A stretch of 35,731 bases of DNA from assembly GCA_021791875.1 (NCBI GenBank), contig JAJYVU010000036.1:1-35731 (forward strand). The letters are read 5' to 3'. Within the stretch, counting starts at the first letter, position 1. Each line of letters begins with the position of its first letter. The stretch is from Acidobacteriota bacterium (GTDB lineage Bacteria > Acidobacteriota > Terriglobia > Terriglobales > Acidobacteriaceae). Below the pieces are notes generated by a model, which worked only from the letters and a program-made list of their open reading frames with translations, had not been told where the DNA came from and searched no databases. Of this stretch, positions 24,668 to 33,664 are shown piece after piece. Made by a program: the position numbers and the translations under genes.

Positions 24668-24736
24668 AACATTCATTGTTACAAATAAAGCAAACGGAAT
24701 TCCCCGCAGGAAATCAACGCCCCTGCTCTACAAGTA

Positions 24737-24788
24737 TTGTCATTCCGAGCGCAGGCGCGCAGCGCTGCAGCCAAGGGACCTGCGGTTT
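24737..24788. repeat. TTGTCATTCCGAGCG-type intergenic repeat
   Basis: The unit starts TTGTCATTCCGAGCGCAGG and ends GGGACCTGCGGTTT. It resembles the widespread 'TTGTCATTCCGAGCG...CCTGCGGTTT' repeats found dispersed in acidobacterial and some other genomes (my recollection). Its right end abuts the miniature element at 24786. It carries a GCAGCGCTGC palindrome. No gene is seen in 24668-24931. Confidence 0.55.
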
Positions 24789-24906
24789 AGAGCATTTCCC
24801 CGATTGGTATAGACCGAAGAGAGAATCTCAACGCAGCTTTTCCGTTAAGAAAGGCTGCGCTTGGCCGAATTCAGAAAGTTCAAAGCAATAGGGGAAATGC
24901 TCTAAA
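24786..24906. mobile_element. Miniature inverted-repeat element, copy 2
   Basis: TTTAGAGCATTTCCCC (24786-24801) is exactly complementary to GGGGAAATGCTCTAAA (24891-24906). Four more pairs follow inside after one mismatch. An inner hairpin has arms CGCAGCTTTTC (24832-24842) and GAAAGGCTGCG (24849-24859) with loop CGTTAA. It encodes no protein. It lies 25 bp beyond the dnaB stop, so its folded RNA may also end dnaB transcripts. Confidence 0.7.
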
Positions 24907-24931
24907 AAGCCCGCCACGCCTCGTCAGGAAA

Positions 24932-26326
24932 TCAGTATTCGCCCGGCTCGCTGTACGCCAGGTTGTCAAACCGCGTGCACTTTGACAGATACGCCAGCTG
25001 CACGGAACCCGTCGGCCCGTTGCGCTGCTTCGCGATGATGATCTCCGCCTTGCCCTGCGTCTCCGGGTCCGGCTCCTCGTCACGCTGGTAGTACGCCTCG
25101 CGATGAATGAACGCCACCACGTCCGCGTCCTGCTCAATCGAGCCCGACTCGCGCAAATCGCTCAGCATCGGCTTCTTGTCGCCGCCGCGCTGCTCTGAGG
25201 CGCGCGAAAGCTGCGACAGCGCAATCACCGGAATCCTCAACTCCTTCGCCAGCGCCTTCAGCCCGCGCGAAATCGCCGAGACCTCCTGCGTCCGGTTCTC
25301 AAACCGCTTTCCGCCCCCGCTCGCCGGCGTCCCTGACATCAGTTGCAGGTAGTCAATCACAATCAGGTCCAGCCCACCCTGCTGATGCATCAGCCGCCGC
25401 GCCTTCGCGCGCATCTCCGCCAGCGAAATTCCCGGCGTGTCGTCCACGAACATCCGCGACTCCACCAGCCGCTCCAGCGCCATCGTCAGCTTCTGCTGGT
25501 CGTCGCGCGTGAAAAATCCCTTCTGAATCTTCTGCGAATCCACCAGCGACTCACTCGCCAGCATGCGCCGCAGCAGCGACTCCTTTGACATTTCCAGCGA
25601 AAACACCGCCACCACCTTGCCGCCGCGCACCGCCGCGTTCTGCGCAATGTTGATCGCCAGCGCCGTCTTGCCCATCGAGGGCCGTGCCGCAATAATGATC
25701 AGCTCCGAGGGCTGCAATCCGCTCGTCATCTTGTCGAAATCGTCAAAGTGCGTCGCCAGTCCCGTAATCTCGCGCGAGCCCTCGGCAAACAGCTTGTCGA
25801 TCGTGCCGAACGATCCGCTCACAATCTCCGGAATGCTCGAGAATCCCTGCGCAATGCTGCGCTCGGTCACCTGCAGCAGCGCGCCTTCGGTCGCGTTCAG
25901 CACGTCCAGCGCGTCTTCTGATTGGTCCGCCGCGCGCGTAATCGCGTCCGAGCCAATCAGGATAATCTGCCGCAGCAGCGCCTTGTTCTTGACGATCGTC
26001 ACGTACTCGTCAATCGCCAGGTTCCGCGGCAGGCCTTCCGTCAGCGACGACAAGTACGCCACGCCGCCAATCGACTCAACCTCCTTGCGCCGCGCCAGCT
26101 CCTCGCTCAGCGTCACCAGATCCACTGGCCGGCCGTTGTCGATCAGCTCCGCCATGCGCGCAAAAATCCGCTGGTGCGCTCCATGCGCAAAATCATCGGC
26201 GCCAATCCGCTCCGCCGCCTCGTTGTACGCGTGGTTGTCCAGCAGAATCGCGCCCAGGATCGTGCGCTCCGCATCCAGCGACGCCGGCAGGCCCCGCTCA
26301 AACTCCATGTCAGTCAGTACAGCCAT
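24932..26326 (-). CDS. dnaB: Replicative DNA helicase DnaB
   Basis: This encodes 464 residues, normal for DnaB. It is the hexameric 5'-3' helicase of the replication fork. The N-terminal domain (about 12-110) opens with LPASLDAERTILGAILLD. The RecA-like C-terminal domain has Walker A ARPSMGKT (214-221), FSLEMSKESLLRRMLA (242-257), Walker B LIVIDYLQLM (321-330) and the family's VIALSQLSRASEQRGGDKKPMLSDLRESGSIEQDAD block. There is no intein. Start ATG at 26326, with GGAAG just upstream. It lies 177 bp downstream of acnA on the same strand, but an acnA terminator lies between them, so it is probably transcribed separately. Confidence 0.97.
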   Translation of the reverse strand: MAVLTDMEFERGLPASLDAERTILGAILLDNHAYNEAAERIGADDFAHGAHQRIFARMAELIDNGRPVDLVTLSEELARRKEVESIGGVAYLSSLTEGLPRNLAIDEYVTIVKNKALLRQIILIGSDAITRAADQSEDALDVLNATEGALLQVTERSIAQGFSSIPEIVSGSFGTIDKLFAEGSREITGLATHFDDFDKMTSGLQPSELIIIAARPSMGKTALAINIAQNAAVRGGKVVAVFSLEMSKESLLRRMLASESLVDSQKIQKGFFTRDDQQKLTMALERLVESRMFVDDTPGISLAEMRAKARRLMHQQGGLDLIVIDYLQLMSGTPASGGGKRFENRTQEVSAISRGLKALAKELRIPVIALSQLSRASEQRGGDKKPMLSDLRESGSIEQDADVVAFIHREAYYQRDEEPDPETQGKAEIIIAKQRNGPTGSVQLAYLSKCTRFDNLAYSEPGEY

Positions 26327-26441
26327 CAGTGTCTTCCAGTTTAGGTCCGTTTGCCCCAGCCCGAACCATCATCTCGCCCCCGCTCCCTGTGCATTCCTCG
26401 GTACCGATTGTGGAAGAGCGCCCGTAACCCTCCCCAATCCC

Positions 26442-26474
26442 TCAAAAATCAGGGGCGCCCATATCGAGCGCCCC
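26442..26474 (-). terminator. Rho-independent terminator of acnA
   Basis: On the minus strand the stem GGGGCGC / GCGCCCC (plus 26468-26474 and 26452-26458), with a 9-nt loop, is followed by TGATTTTTG. It lies 30 bp past the acnA stop. Confidence 0.75.
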
Positions 26475-26503
26475 ATTGCAAAGCACTGTCTTGTATAGAA
26501 CTC

Positions 26504-29305
26504 TTAAGCCTGCACCAGCCCGCGCAGCACATACTGCAGAATCCCGCCGTGCTGGTAGTACAGAATCTCCTGCGGCGTGTCGATCCGTATCTTCGCCTCG
26601 AACTGGATCGTCCGCTCTTTGCTCTCCGCGCTCACCTTGATGGTGCGCCCGTTGGCAAACTTCGCGTCCAGCATCTGCGCCAGCCCGGGCAGGCTGTAGG
26701 TCTCCTCGCCTGTCAGGCCCAGCTTCTCCACGCTCTGCCCCGGCATGAACTGCAGCGGCAGGATCCCCATGCCCACCAGGTTCGAACGGTGAATCCGCTC
26801 AAAGCTCTCCGCGATCACCGCACGCGCGCCCAGCAGGCACGGCCCTTTCGCCGCCCAGTCGCGCGACGACCCAGACCCATACTCCTTGCCCGCCAGGATC
26901 ACCAGCGGCGTCTTCCGCTCGGCATACTTCACCGAGGCGTCGTAGATGCTCATCTGTTCGCCTTCCGGCAGCAGCCGCGTCACGCCGCCTTCCGTGCCCG
27001 GAGCCAGCTTGTTCCTCAGACGCACATTCGCGAACGTGCCGCGCACCATTACCTCGTGATTGCCGCGCCGCGATCCGTACGAGTTAAAGTCCGCCGGCTT
27101 CACGCCATGCGCGATCAGGTACTGCCCCGCCGGCGAATCCTTCTTGATCGAGCCCGCGGGTGAAATATGGTCTGTCGTCACGCTGTCGCCCAGCACCGCC
27201 AGCACCCGCGCGCCCACAATGTCCTTCACCGGAGTCGGCTTCGGTCCCATCCCGTCAAAGTACGGAGCCTTGCGAATATAGGTCGAGTCCGGCTCCCACT
27301 GGTACACGTCGCCGCTCGGGAAGCTCAGCTGCTGCCAGTTCTTGTCGCCCGCCGCCACCGTCGCGTATTCCTTCTGGAACAGCTCCGAGTTAATCGACGC
27401 GCTAATCGTATCCGCCACTTCCTTCTGCGACGGCCAAATCTCCTTCAGGAACACCGGCTGGCCATCCTTGCCCTTGCCGATCGGCTCTTTCTCAAAGTCG
27501 TGATCGATCCGCCCCGCCAGCGCATACGCCACCACCAGCGGCGGAGACATCAGGTAATTCGCCCGCACATCCGAATTAATGCGCCCTTCAAAGTTACGAT
27601 TTCCGCTCAGCACCGAAACCGCAACCAGCCCGTGCTCGTCGATTGCCTTCGAAACATCCGTCGGCAGCGGACCCGAGTTTCCAATGCACGTCGTGCAGCC
27701 GTAACCCACCACGTTGAAGCGCAGCTTGTTCAGGTACTCGATCAGCCCCGCCTTCTCGTAGTAATCCGTCACCACGCGCGAGCCCGGAGCCAGCGATGTC
27801 TTCACCCACGGCGGCACGCTCAGCCCCTTCTCGACTGCCTTCTTCGCAAGAATTCCGGCCGCCACCATCACCGACGGATTCGACGTGTTCGTGCAGCTTG
27901 TAATTGCCGCGATCACAATCGACCCATCGTCCAGGTACTTGTCCACGTCCACGCCAAAGCGCTCTTTCACTGACGTGTAAGGCTTGTCGCTGTGCGCGGA
28001 CTCCGAACAGCTCTCGTCGCGACCGCCTTCGCCCTGCCAGCTCGCCACCTGCCGCGCGCCGTTGGCATTGCCGTTGGCCGCCGGACCCTTCAGCGCCGGC
28101 ACCTGCTTCTTGAAGCTCGCCCCCGCCTCGCTCAGCAGAACGCGATCCTGCGGACGCTTCGGCCCGGCCACGCTCGGCTCCACCCGCGACAAATCCAGCC
28201 CGATCGTCTGCGAATATTCCGCCTCCGCCGCATCTGCCGTGTGGAACATTCCCTGCTCCTTGTAGTACGCCTCTACCAGCGCAATCTGCTCTTCGCTGCG
28301 TCCGGTCAGCCGCAGGTAGCGCAGCGTCTCCGCGTCCACCGGGAAGATGCCGCACGTCGCCCCATACTCTGGCGCCATGTTCGCAATCGTCGCGCGGTCG
28401 GCCAGCGCCAGCTCGCTCACGCCCGGCCCGTAGAACTCCACAAACTTGCCCACTACGCCCAGCTTGCGCAACATCTCCGTCACGGTCAGCACCAGGTCGG
28501 TCGCCGTCGCGCCCTCGCGCAGCTTCCCGGTCAGCTTAAAGCCAACCACCTGCGGAACCAGCATCGATACCGGCTGCCCCAGCATTGCCGCCTCGGCCTC
28601 AATGCCGCCCACGCCCCAGCCCAGCACGCCTAGGCCGTTGATCATCGTCGTGTGCGAATCAGTGCCCACCAGCGTGTCCGGATACGCCTGCGCCTTGCCG
28701 TTGCTTTCTTTCGTGAATACCACGCGCGCCAGGTATTCCAGGTTCACCTGGTGGCAAATGCCCATCCCCGGCGGCACCGCGCTGAAGTTGTCAAACGCCG
28801 ACTGCCCCCACTTCAGAAATGCGTAACGCTCACGGTTACGTTGAAACTCCAGCATCGAGTTGATCGAGTACGCCTGCTTGTTTCCGAACTCGTCCACCTG
28901 CACCGAGTGGTCAATCACCAGCTCCGCCGGCTGCAGCGGATTGATCTTGTGCGGATCGCCGCCCAGCTCCTTCATCGCGTCGCGCATCGCCGCCAGGTCC
29001 ACCACCGCCGGAACCCCGGTGAAGTCCTGCATCAGTACGCGCGCCGGCATGTACGCAATCTCACGCGAGGGCTCCGCCTTCGCGTCCCACTTCGCCAGAA
29101 ACTCAATGTCCTCCGCCGTCACGCGGCTTCCATCCTCATGCCGCAACAGGTTTTCCAGCAGCACTCGCAAACTGTAGGGCAGGCGCGAGAGCGTTACGCC
29201 CTTCTTCTCCAGTGCGCTGAGCTTGAAAATTTCATAGGTCTTGTGAGCCGTCCTCAGTTCTGAACGGCTCCCAAAGCTATCGGCATTCTTCCCAGTATTC
29301 GACAT
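26504..29305 (-). CDS. acnA: Aconitate hydratase A
   Basis: This encodes 933 residues, slightly longer than the ~890 of E. coli AcnA. It converts citrate to isocitrate in the TCA cycle. The [4Fe-4S] ligands are C471 ([12 protein letters not shown]) and C537/C540 ([10 protein letters not shown]), with the 66- and 3-residue spacing of the AcnA/IRP1 branch. Other family blocks are [28 protein letters not shown] and [17 protein letters not shown]. Most of the extra length is a glycine/asparagine-rich insertion ([13 protein letters not shown] and following) just before the domain with C471. The ATG at 29305 has GGAAGGA upstream. It is divergent from the CADD-like gene. Apo-AcnA-type enzymes can also bind mRNA; nothing here shows that directly. 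Confidence 0.96.
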   Translation of the reverse strand: MSNTGKNADSFGSRSELRTAHKTYEIFKLSALEKKGVTLSRLPYSLRVLLENLLRHEDGSRVTAEDIEFLAKWDAKAEPSREIAYMPARVLMQDFTGVPAVVDLAAMRDAMKELGGDPHKINPLQPAELVIDHSVQVDEFGNKQAYSINSMLEFQRNRERYAFLKWGQSAFDNFSAVPPGMGICHQVNLEYLARVVFTKESNGKAQAYPDTLVGTDSHTTMINGLGVLGWGVGGIEAEAAMLGQPVSMLVPQVVGFKLTGKLREGATATDLVLTVTEMLRKLGVVGKFVEFYGPGVSELALADRATIANMAPEYGATCGIFPVDAETLRYLRLTGRSEEQIALVEAYYKEQGMFHTADAAEAEYSQTIGLDLSRVEPSVAGPKRPQDRVLLSEAGASFKKQVPALKGPAANGNANGARQVASWQGEGGRDESCSESAHSDKPYTSVKERFGVDVDKYLDDGSIVIAAITSCTNTSNPSVMVAAGILAKKAVEKGLSVPPWVKTSLAPGSRVVTDYYEKAGLIEYLNKLRFNVVGYGCTTCIGNSGPLPTDVSKAIDEHGLVAVSVLSGNRNFEGRINSDVRANYLMSPPLVVAYALAGRIDHDFEKEPIGKGKDGQPVFLKEIWPSQKEVADTISASINSELFQKEYATVAAGDKNWQQLSFPSGDVYQWEPDSTYIRKAPYFDGMGPKPTPVKDIVGARVLAVLGDSVTTDHISPAGSIKKDSPAGQYLIAHGVKPADFNSYGSRRGNHEVMVRGTFANVRLRNKLAPGTEGGVTRLLPEGEQMSIYDASVKYAERKTPLVILAGKEYGSGSSRDWAAKGPCLLGARAVIAESFERIHRSNLVGMGILPLQFMPGQSVEKLGLTGEETYSLPGLAQMLDAKFANGRTIKVSAESKERTIQFEAKIRIDTPQEILYYQHGGILQYVLRGLVQA

Positions 29306-29611
29306 GGGTCATCCTTCCTTTAACGGTTGGGGGTACTGCGGTCCTTGGGATACGGATCTTTCGATCGGGTCTGCGCTGGCGCCTCAGAATACAGCGACGC
29401 GCCCGCGGTCGTGACGTCCACGGCGAAAGCGCTTCAGGCGAACTTGGTTGCACAGGCTTCGCATCGATCTACCCATATTTTATCCCCGGTCTGTGGAAAC
29501 CCGCTCACCCGCCCATCCCGCGCTCCTGTTAATCTGTCCGAACATCACGCCGCACAGCATTTTTCCCGACGCCGTAGAGGAGAAATGCTCCAAGGAGCCA
29601 AAAGAATCCCC
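29306..29611. other. Intergenic region between acnA and the CADD-like gene, no gene seen
   Basis: The 306-bp divergent promoter region shows no convincing -35/-10 pair, repeat or structured RNA. The frame of the CADD-like gene is open back to 29327, but that extension is not protein-like. CATATTTTAT near 29474-29483 is the only A/T-rich patch. Confidence 0.5.
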
Positions 29612-30301
29612 ATGAATCGCGAAGCCGTAAACGTTCTTGACCAGATCGAAGCCAAAATCGCCGCCCAGCACCTCCTCCAGCATCCCTTCTACCAGGCCTG
29701 GTCCCGCGGCGAGCTCACTCTCGACGCACTCCGCGACTACGCCGCCCAGTACTACCAGCACGTCGCCGCCTTCCCCACGTATCTTTCCGCCGTCCACGCC
29801 CAAACCGAAGATCAGTCCGTCCGCAGGCACCTGCTCACCAACCTCATCGACGAGGAGGCCGGTTCCCCCAACCACCCCGAGCTCTGGCTCAAGTTCGCCG
29901 AAAGCCTCGGCCTCACCCGCGAGCAGGTCGAGTCCATCGAACCCTGGACCTCCACCCGCACTCTCATCGACGGCTTCCGCTCTGCCTGCCGCAATCACGG
30001 CACCGCCGCCGGCGTCGCCGCGCTCTATGCCTACGAGAGCCAGATTCCTGCTGTCTCAGAAAAGAAAATCGAAGGACTCCGCGATTTCTACGGCTTCAAG
30101 ACAGAAGATGGCTACCGCTACTTCACCGTGCATATCGAGGCCGACCGCGAACACTCCGCCACCGAACGCGCTCTGCTCCAGCAGCTCATCCGGCCCTCCG
30201 ACGAACCGACCTGTCATCACGCCGTCGACACCGTCCTCGACGGCCTCTACGGCCTCCTCACAGAGGTCTGCCACCGCCACAACATCCCCGCCCACTGCTA
30301 A
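29612..30301 (+). CDS. CADD-like di-metal oxygenase, putative p-aminobenzoate synthase
   Basis: This encodes 229 residues. It belongs to the haem-oxygenase-like/PqqC-fold family containing Chlamydia CADD (TIGR04305, 'putative folate metabolism'). Chlamydial CADD makes p-aminobenzoate for folate by oxidising its own tyrosine, with a lysine as amino donor. As I recall the chlamydial numbering, the metal ligands are E81, H88, E142, H174, D178 and H181, and the functional side chains are Y27, Y43, Y141 and K152. All ten occur here at the same numbers from the ATG at 29612: HPFY27, DY43, DE81, NH88, Y141-E142, K152, VH174, AD178 and EH181. That agreement also supports this start over ATG 29585. 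AAGGAG lies 14 nt upstream, rather far. No folate gene is nearby. The numbering is from memory and the role here is inferred. Confidence 0.85.
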   Translation: MNREAVNVLDQIEAKIAAQHLLQHPFYQAWSRGELTLDALRDYAAQYYQHVAAFPTYLSAVHAQTEDQSVRRHLLTNLIDEEAGSPNHPELWLKFAESLGLTREQVESIEPWTSTRTLIDGFRSACRNHGTAAGVAALYAYESQIPAVSEKKIEGLRDFYGFKTEDGYRYFTVHIEADREHSATERALLQQLIRPSDEPTCHHAVDTVLDGLYGLLTEVCHRHNIPAHC

Positions 30302-30317
30302 TCACAGCAACAAACAT

Positions 30318-30347
30318 GGTCCCGCACCACCCCAAGCGTGCGGGACC
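30318..30347. terminator. Bidirectional hairpin between convergent genes
   Basis: Perfect 10-bp arms GGTCCCGCAC (30318-30327) and GTGCGGGACC (30338-30347) surround a 10-nt loop. The stem sits in the 57-bp gap between the CADD-like gene and the permease, which converge. There is no T-run on the plus side; on the minus side ATGTTTGTTG follows. Probably a shared terminator. Confidence 0.6.
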
Positions 30348-30358
30348 CACCTCATCCC

Positions 30359-32992
30359 TCACTCCATCCGCAACACCCGCATCGGATCCACCCCGGCCGC
30401 ACGCCGCGCCGGTAAATACGCGGCAGCAAGGGTAATGACAAAGAAAAGGGAACCCACTGCCCCCATCGTCCATGGATCATCCGGCTTGATCCTGAACAGA
30501 ACCGTGGACAAGAAATGATCCAGCGCAAGCGATACGCCCAGGCCTATGAGAACCCCAGTGACCGTCAGGGCGATCGCCTCCCGAACAAAAGAGAAATGTA
30601 TGGCCTGCCGTGATGCGCCTAGCGCGATCCGCAGCCCGATCTCCCGAACCCGCTGCGTCACTCGGTAAGAGAGAATTCCGTACAGTCCAATCACTGCCAG
30701 CATCAAGGCAAGACACGCAAATCCCGTCAAGGCAAACGCCTCGAACCGAATCAGGGATTCTGACGCGTCCAGCCTCTGCCTCATCGTTCTTACGTCGTAA
30801 ATCGGGTCCGCCGGATCGACAGCGGCCACAGCCTCCCGAACGGAGTGGACATACGATGCAGGATCCCCATGAACCCGCACGGCAAAAGTCATAAACGGCC
30901 ATCCCTGCTGTGTAAAGGGGAGAAAGTACTCCGGCTGCGCCTTGCTCCGTGCCCCAAAACTCCGATTCGTGCGAACGACGCCAATCACCACTGCCGGAGG
31001 ATGGCAAAACCACATGCAATGCAGCCGGTGACCGATGGGGTCTTCCCCCGGCCAGAGCCGCCGCGCCACGTCCTGCGAAACAATCACAACCTTCTGGCTT
31101 CCGCTGGAATCGCTCTTCGAAAATGTTCGTCCTTCTACCAGCGAGATGCCCATGGCGCGGAAATATCCGCCGCTGGCGATGCGTGGTATCGCCGCCATGG
31201 ATTTGCCTCCCGCATGCTCCGGATGCTCCGCCGAAACAGGCATGAGCATTTGGGCCTGCCTGGAAAGAGGCACATCGTCGGCTGCGCCTACGGATTCAAC
31301 TCCGGGAATCGCCGCCAGCCGGTCCAGCACTTCCGCATAGATTTGTGAGTCTCGATGCAGCGATTTCTTCCCGCCGGTGGAACGGGCCGAAGAGCGCGAT
31401 ACTGAAAATGTAAGGACATTTCGCACCCGATAACCAAGTGGCACCCGCCCCAGATTCACCAGACTATGAATCAAAAGGCCGGTACCAATCAGCAGGACAA
31501 ATGTCATGGCGATTTCTGCCATGACGAGCCCTTGCCGAAATCGGCTGCTGTAGCCCGATCTCCGCCACACGCCATGCTTCAGGGCTTCCACCGGATCCCT
31601 CTGTCCGGCCAGCACGGCGGGCACGATTCCGGATGTCACACCAGCAATCAGCGCAACACCAGCGGTGAAAGCAAGGACTTCGAGATTCAAATGTGGGCGA
31701 GGATACGCAGCCAGTGCCTGGGGACGAAAAACATACAGCAGCCGCAGAATGCCTTCTGCCAGACCACTCCCTAACCCGCCGCTCAGCATCGCGATCAGGA
31801 TGGATTCCACCAACTGCTGCTGCAACAGGCGGCCCCGTGCGGCACCCAGCGCTGCTCTCACCGCAAGCTCCGCACGACGCTCCGAAGTCCGCACCAGCAT
31901 CAGGCATGCAATGTTTGCGCAGGCAATCAACAGCACAAACCCCACCGCCCCGCAGAGCAGCCATAGCGAAGAGCGAATGGACTTGGTCAACTCTGAAGCA
32001 ATGGGCGTCAGAATGGGCCTCTCAGCCGAAGCGCGTACCTTTCGGACCTGCTGCCAGCGCGATTTAGCCTCCGCGCGCACTGCGCCAATGGGCACGCCTG
32101 CCCGTACCCGCGCAATCAGGTGAGGAATGAAAGCTCCGGCTTCAATCAGGGAAGTATGCGGATCGAAAATCGTCGGCGTCCAAAGCTCGGTTCGTCCAGG
32201 AAAGTTCAAGTGCGGTGGTAGCACGCCAATGATCTCGAATACAAATCCGTTGACCCGTATCTTCCTGCCGATCACGCCCCGTTCAGAGCCGAACCGCTCG
32301 CGCCACAACCGGTCACTGATTAAAACCGCATGATCTTTACCCGGCACATCTTCATCGGGAGCGAAGCCCCGTCCCAGGATGGGAGTGACACCAAGTACAC
32401 GCAGAAATTGCGCGCTGACCTCCGCGGCCTGCAGTCGCTCTGCCGCATTCTTGCGCAGCACCACGTTCGTGCCTGTGCTGACATAAATCGCGGCACTGTC
32501 AAGCGTGGTAAAAGACCGGGCGGCATGCCGAAATGTAGCCTCCGCGTCCTTCGTACCGCTGATATAGCCAAGGCCCATGTCACCCCAGTACTGTATGCTC
32601 AGCACACGGCCCGGATCCTTGAACGGCAGGCGGCTCAGCAGAATTGCGTGCACCAGGGAGAACACCGAAGTATTTGCCCCAATCGCCAGCGCCAGCGTCA
32701 ACACAGCCGTCACCGTAAATCCCGGCGACTTCTTCATCTGCCGCAGCGCGAACCTCACATCCCGCCAAAGCCCCTCCACCCACAGCGCCGCATCTGCTCC
32801 CACCGTCCGCTCGCGCATCACTTGCAGATTTCCGAACCGCACCCGCGCCACCCGCCGGGCTTCCTCCTCGCTCATCCCCGAGCGCACCGCGTCCTCCGCC
32901 GCCATCTCCAGGTGCGACCGCAGCTCTGCTTCAATCTCCGCCTCCACCCGCTCCCGTCGAAACAGATTGATGATTCCTCGCCAAAGCCTCAT
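30359..32992 (-). CDS. MacB/FtsX-like orphan ABC permease with PadR-associated prefix domain
   Basis: This encodes 877 residues. The prefix at about 1-80 (RRERVEAEIEAELRSHLEMA, then SEEEARRVARVRFGN) is the helical permease-prefix domain seen in PadR-linked permeases. It is followed by a canonical duplicated MacB-PCD/FtsX architecture: helix FTVTAVLTLALAIGANTSVFSLVHAILL, a first periplasmic domain, SLWLLCGAVGFVLLIACANIACLMLVRTSERRAELAVRAALGA, a second periplasmic domain, and a terminal bundle with LTGFACLALMLAVIGLYGILSYRVTQRVREIGLRIALGA and the family tail A-G-V-D-P-M-R-V-L-R-M-E. No ATPase gene is adjacent. The start ATG at 32992 has AGGGA upstream and lies 78 bp after padR, so the two form an operon. 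Compared with the 12109-14565 copy it has the prefix domain and a dedicated regulator. Confidence 0.93.
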   Translation of the reverse strand: MRLWRGIINLFRRERVEAEIEAELRSHLEMAAEDAVRSGMSEEEARRVARVRFGNLQVMRERTVGADAALWVEGLWRDVRFALRQMKKSPGFTVTAVLTLALAIGANTSVFSLVHAILLSRLPFKDPGRVLSIQYWGDMGLGYISGTKDAEATFRHAARSFTTLDSAAIYVSTGTNVVLRKNAAERLQAAEVSAQFLRVLGVTPILGRGFAPDEDVPGKDHAVLISDRLWRERFGSERGVIGRKIRVNGFVFEIIGVLPPHLNFPGRTELWTPTIFDPHTSLIEAGAFIPHLIARVRAGVPIGAVRAEAKSRWQQVRKVRASAERPILTPIASELTKSIRSSLWLLCGAVGFVLLIACANIACLMLVRTSERRAELAVRAALGAARGRLLQQQLVESILIAMLSGGLGSGLAEGILRLLYVFRPQALAAYPRPHLNLEVLAFTAGVALIAGVTSGIVPAVLAGQRDPVEALKHGVWRRSGYSSRFRQGLVMAEIAMTFVLLIGTGLLIHSLVNLGRVPLGYRVRNVLTFSVSRSSARSTGGKKSLHRDSQIYAEVLDRLAAIPGVESVGAADDVPLSRQAQMLMPVSAEHPEHAGGKSMAAIPRIASGGYFRAMGISLVEGRTFSKSDSSGSQKVVIVSQDVARRLWPGEDPIGHRLHCMWFCHPPAVVIGVVRTNRSFGARSKAQPEYFLPFTQQGWPFMTFAVRVHGDPASYVHSVREAVAAVDPADPIYDVRTMRQRLDASESLIRFEAFALTGFACLALMLAVIGLYGILSYRVTQRVREIGLRIALGASRQAIHFSFVREAIALTVTGVLIGLGVSLALDHFLSTVLFRIKPDDPWTMGAVGSLFFVITLAAAYLPARRAAGVDPMRVLRME

Positions 32993-33070
32993 AAATCATC
33001 CCTTTCGCTCAGTTCACAAAACGCCATTCGGGCAAACCGGCGAAGTATCCCTCTGCAACCGCTGGTTCTA

Positions 33071-33397
33071 CTATGCGTAACGCAGCACCGCCCGCACGCC
33101 CTTCACCAGTTCCTCGAAATCGCCCTCGGCCTGTTGCAGCCGCCTGCGACCCGCCGCCGTCAGTCGATAGTACTTCGCGCGCCGCCCCGTCTCCGTCAGA
33201 CCCCACTCCGACGCAATCCAGCCGCTGTTCTCCATCCGGTGCAGCGCCGGATACAGCGAACCCTCCTCCACGCGCAGCAGCTCATCGCTCGCCCGCTGAA
33301 TATGAAGCACCATCCCATACCCATGCAGCTTCCCGCGCTGCGACAACGTCTTCAGCACCAGCAAATCCAGACTTCCCTGCAGGTCGTATCTCGCCAC
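33071..33397 (-). CDS. PadR-family transcriptional regulator
   Basis: With the chosen start this encodes 108 residues. It is a small winged-helix repressor. The DNA-binding domain reads DLQGSLDLLVLKTLSQRGKLHGYGMVLHI, then LRVEEGSLYPALHRMENSGWI and the wing ETGRRAKYYRLTAAGRRRL. All are diagnostic of PadR. A C-terminal helix (QQAEGDFEELVKGVRAVL) would dimerise. The start is GTG at 33397 (MARYDLQGS, the usual N-terminus of permease-linked PadR proteins), or GTG at 33403 two codons earlier. It is the first gene of the padR-permease operon and probably represses it. The ligand is unknown. Confidence 0.93.
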   Translation of the reverse strand: MARYDLQGSLDLLVLKTLSQRGKLHGYGMVLHIQRASDELLRVEEGSLYPALHRMENSGWIASEWGLTETGRRAKYYRLTAAGRRRLQQAEGDFEELVKGVRAVLRYA

Positions 33398-33427
33398 CCT
33401 CACCCCTCGATCTCTTGGTATCGCGAA

Positions 33428-33456
33428 CTATAGCCCTAGACGTAGAGGTATGTCAA
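33428..33456 (-). promoter_or_regulatory. Promoter of the padR-permease operon
   Basis: On the minus strand TTGACA (plus 33451-33456) and CTATAG (plus 33428-33433) are exactly 17 nt apart. Transcription would begin about 20 nt before the padR start. The spacer (TACCTCTACGTCTAGGG) contains repeated TAGA/CTA steps and is the likeliest place for the PadR operator; that last point is inference. Confidence 0.75.
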
Positions 33457-33558
33457 AACAAACCCCGCCCCAATCTCTCCCCAAAATCCGCTTCTTCAGC
33501 CCAAAATCCGCACTCGCGCGGCGCCACCCGCGCACCCTTACCCGATCCACCAATTTGC

Positions 33559-33564
33559 TATAAA
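33559..33564 (+). promoter_or_regulatory. -10 element of the tRNA-Ala gene
   Basis: TATAAA (within TATAAAAT, 33559-33566) lies 24 bp before the tRNA 5' end, which leaves room for a short 5' leader. The -35 is unclear; TTACCC at 33538-33543 is a weak candidate with 15-nt spacing. Confidence 0.5.
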
Positions 33565-33588
33565 ATGAGGAAAGTCTTCCCGCTACGT

Positions 33589-33664
33589 GGGGCTATAGCT
33601 CAGCTGGGAGAGCGCCTCGTTCGCAACGAGGAGGTCAGCGGTTCGATCCCGCTTAGCTCCACCA
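33589..33664 (+). tRNA. tRNA-Ala, anticodon CGC
   Basis: The 76-nt cloverleaf has acceptor stem GGGGCTA/TAGCTCC with the G3-U70 wobble pair that identifies alanine tRNAs. The D-arm is GCTCAGCTGGGAGAGC. The anticodon arm is CCTCG-TTCGCAA-CGAGG with CGC at the anticodon (reads GCG). The T-arm is AGCGGTTCGATCCCGCT, the discriminator is A, and CCA is encoded. An integrase gene on the opposite strand ends inside it. Confidence 0.96.
33600..33664. other. Probable attachment site (attL) of an integrated element
   Basis: The tRNA-Ala 3' part, immediately followed by an integrase pointing into it, is the standard arrangement after site-specific integration at a tRNA gene. The 3' half of the tRNA is kept intact by the element's att sequence. 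The second copy (attR) must lie right of 35731, so the repeat length cannot be measured. Confidence 0.6.

Noticed and set aside
29327..29611. Upstream extension of the CADD-like frame
   Set aside because: It is not protein-like, and residue numbering from 29612 coincides with CADD.
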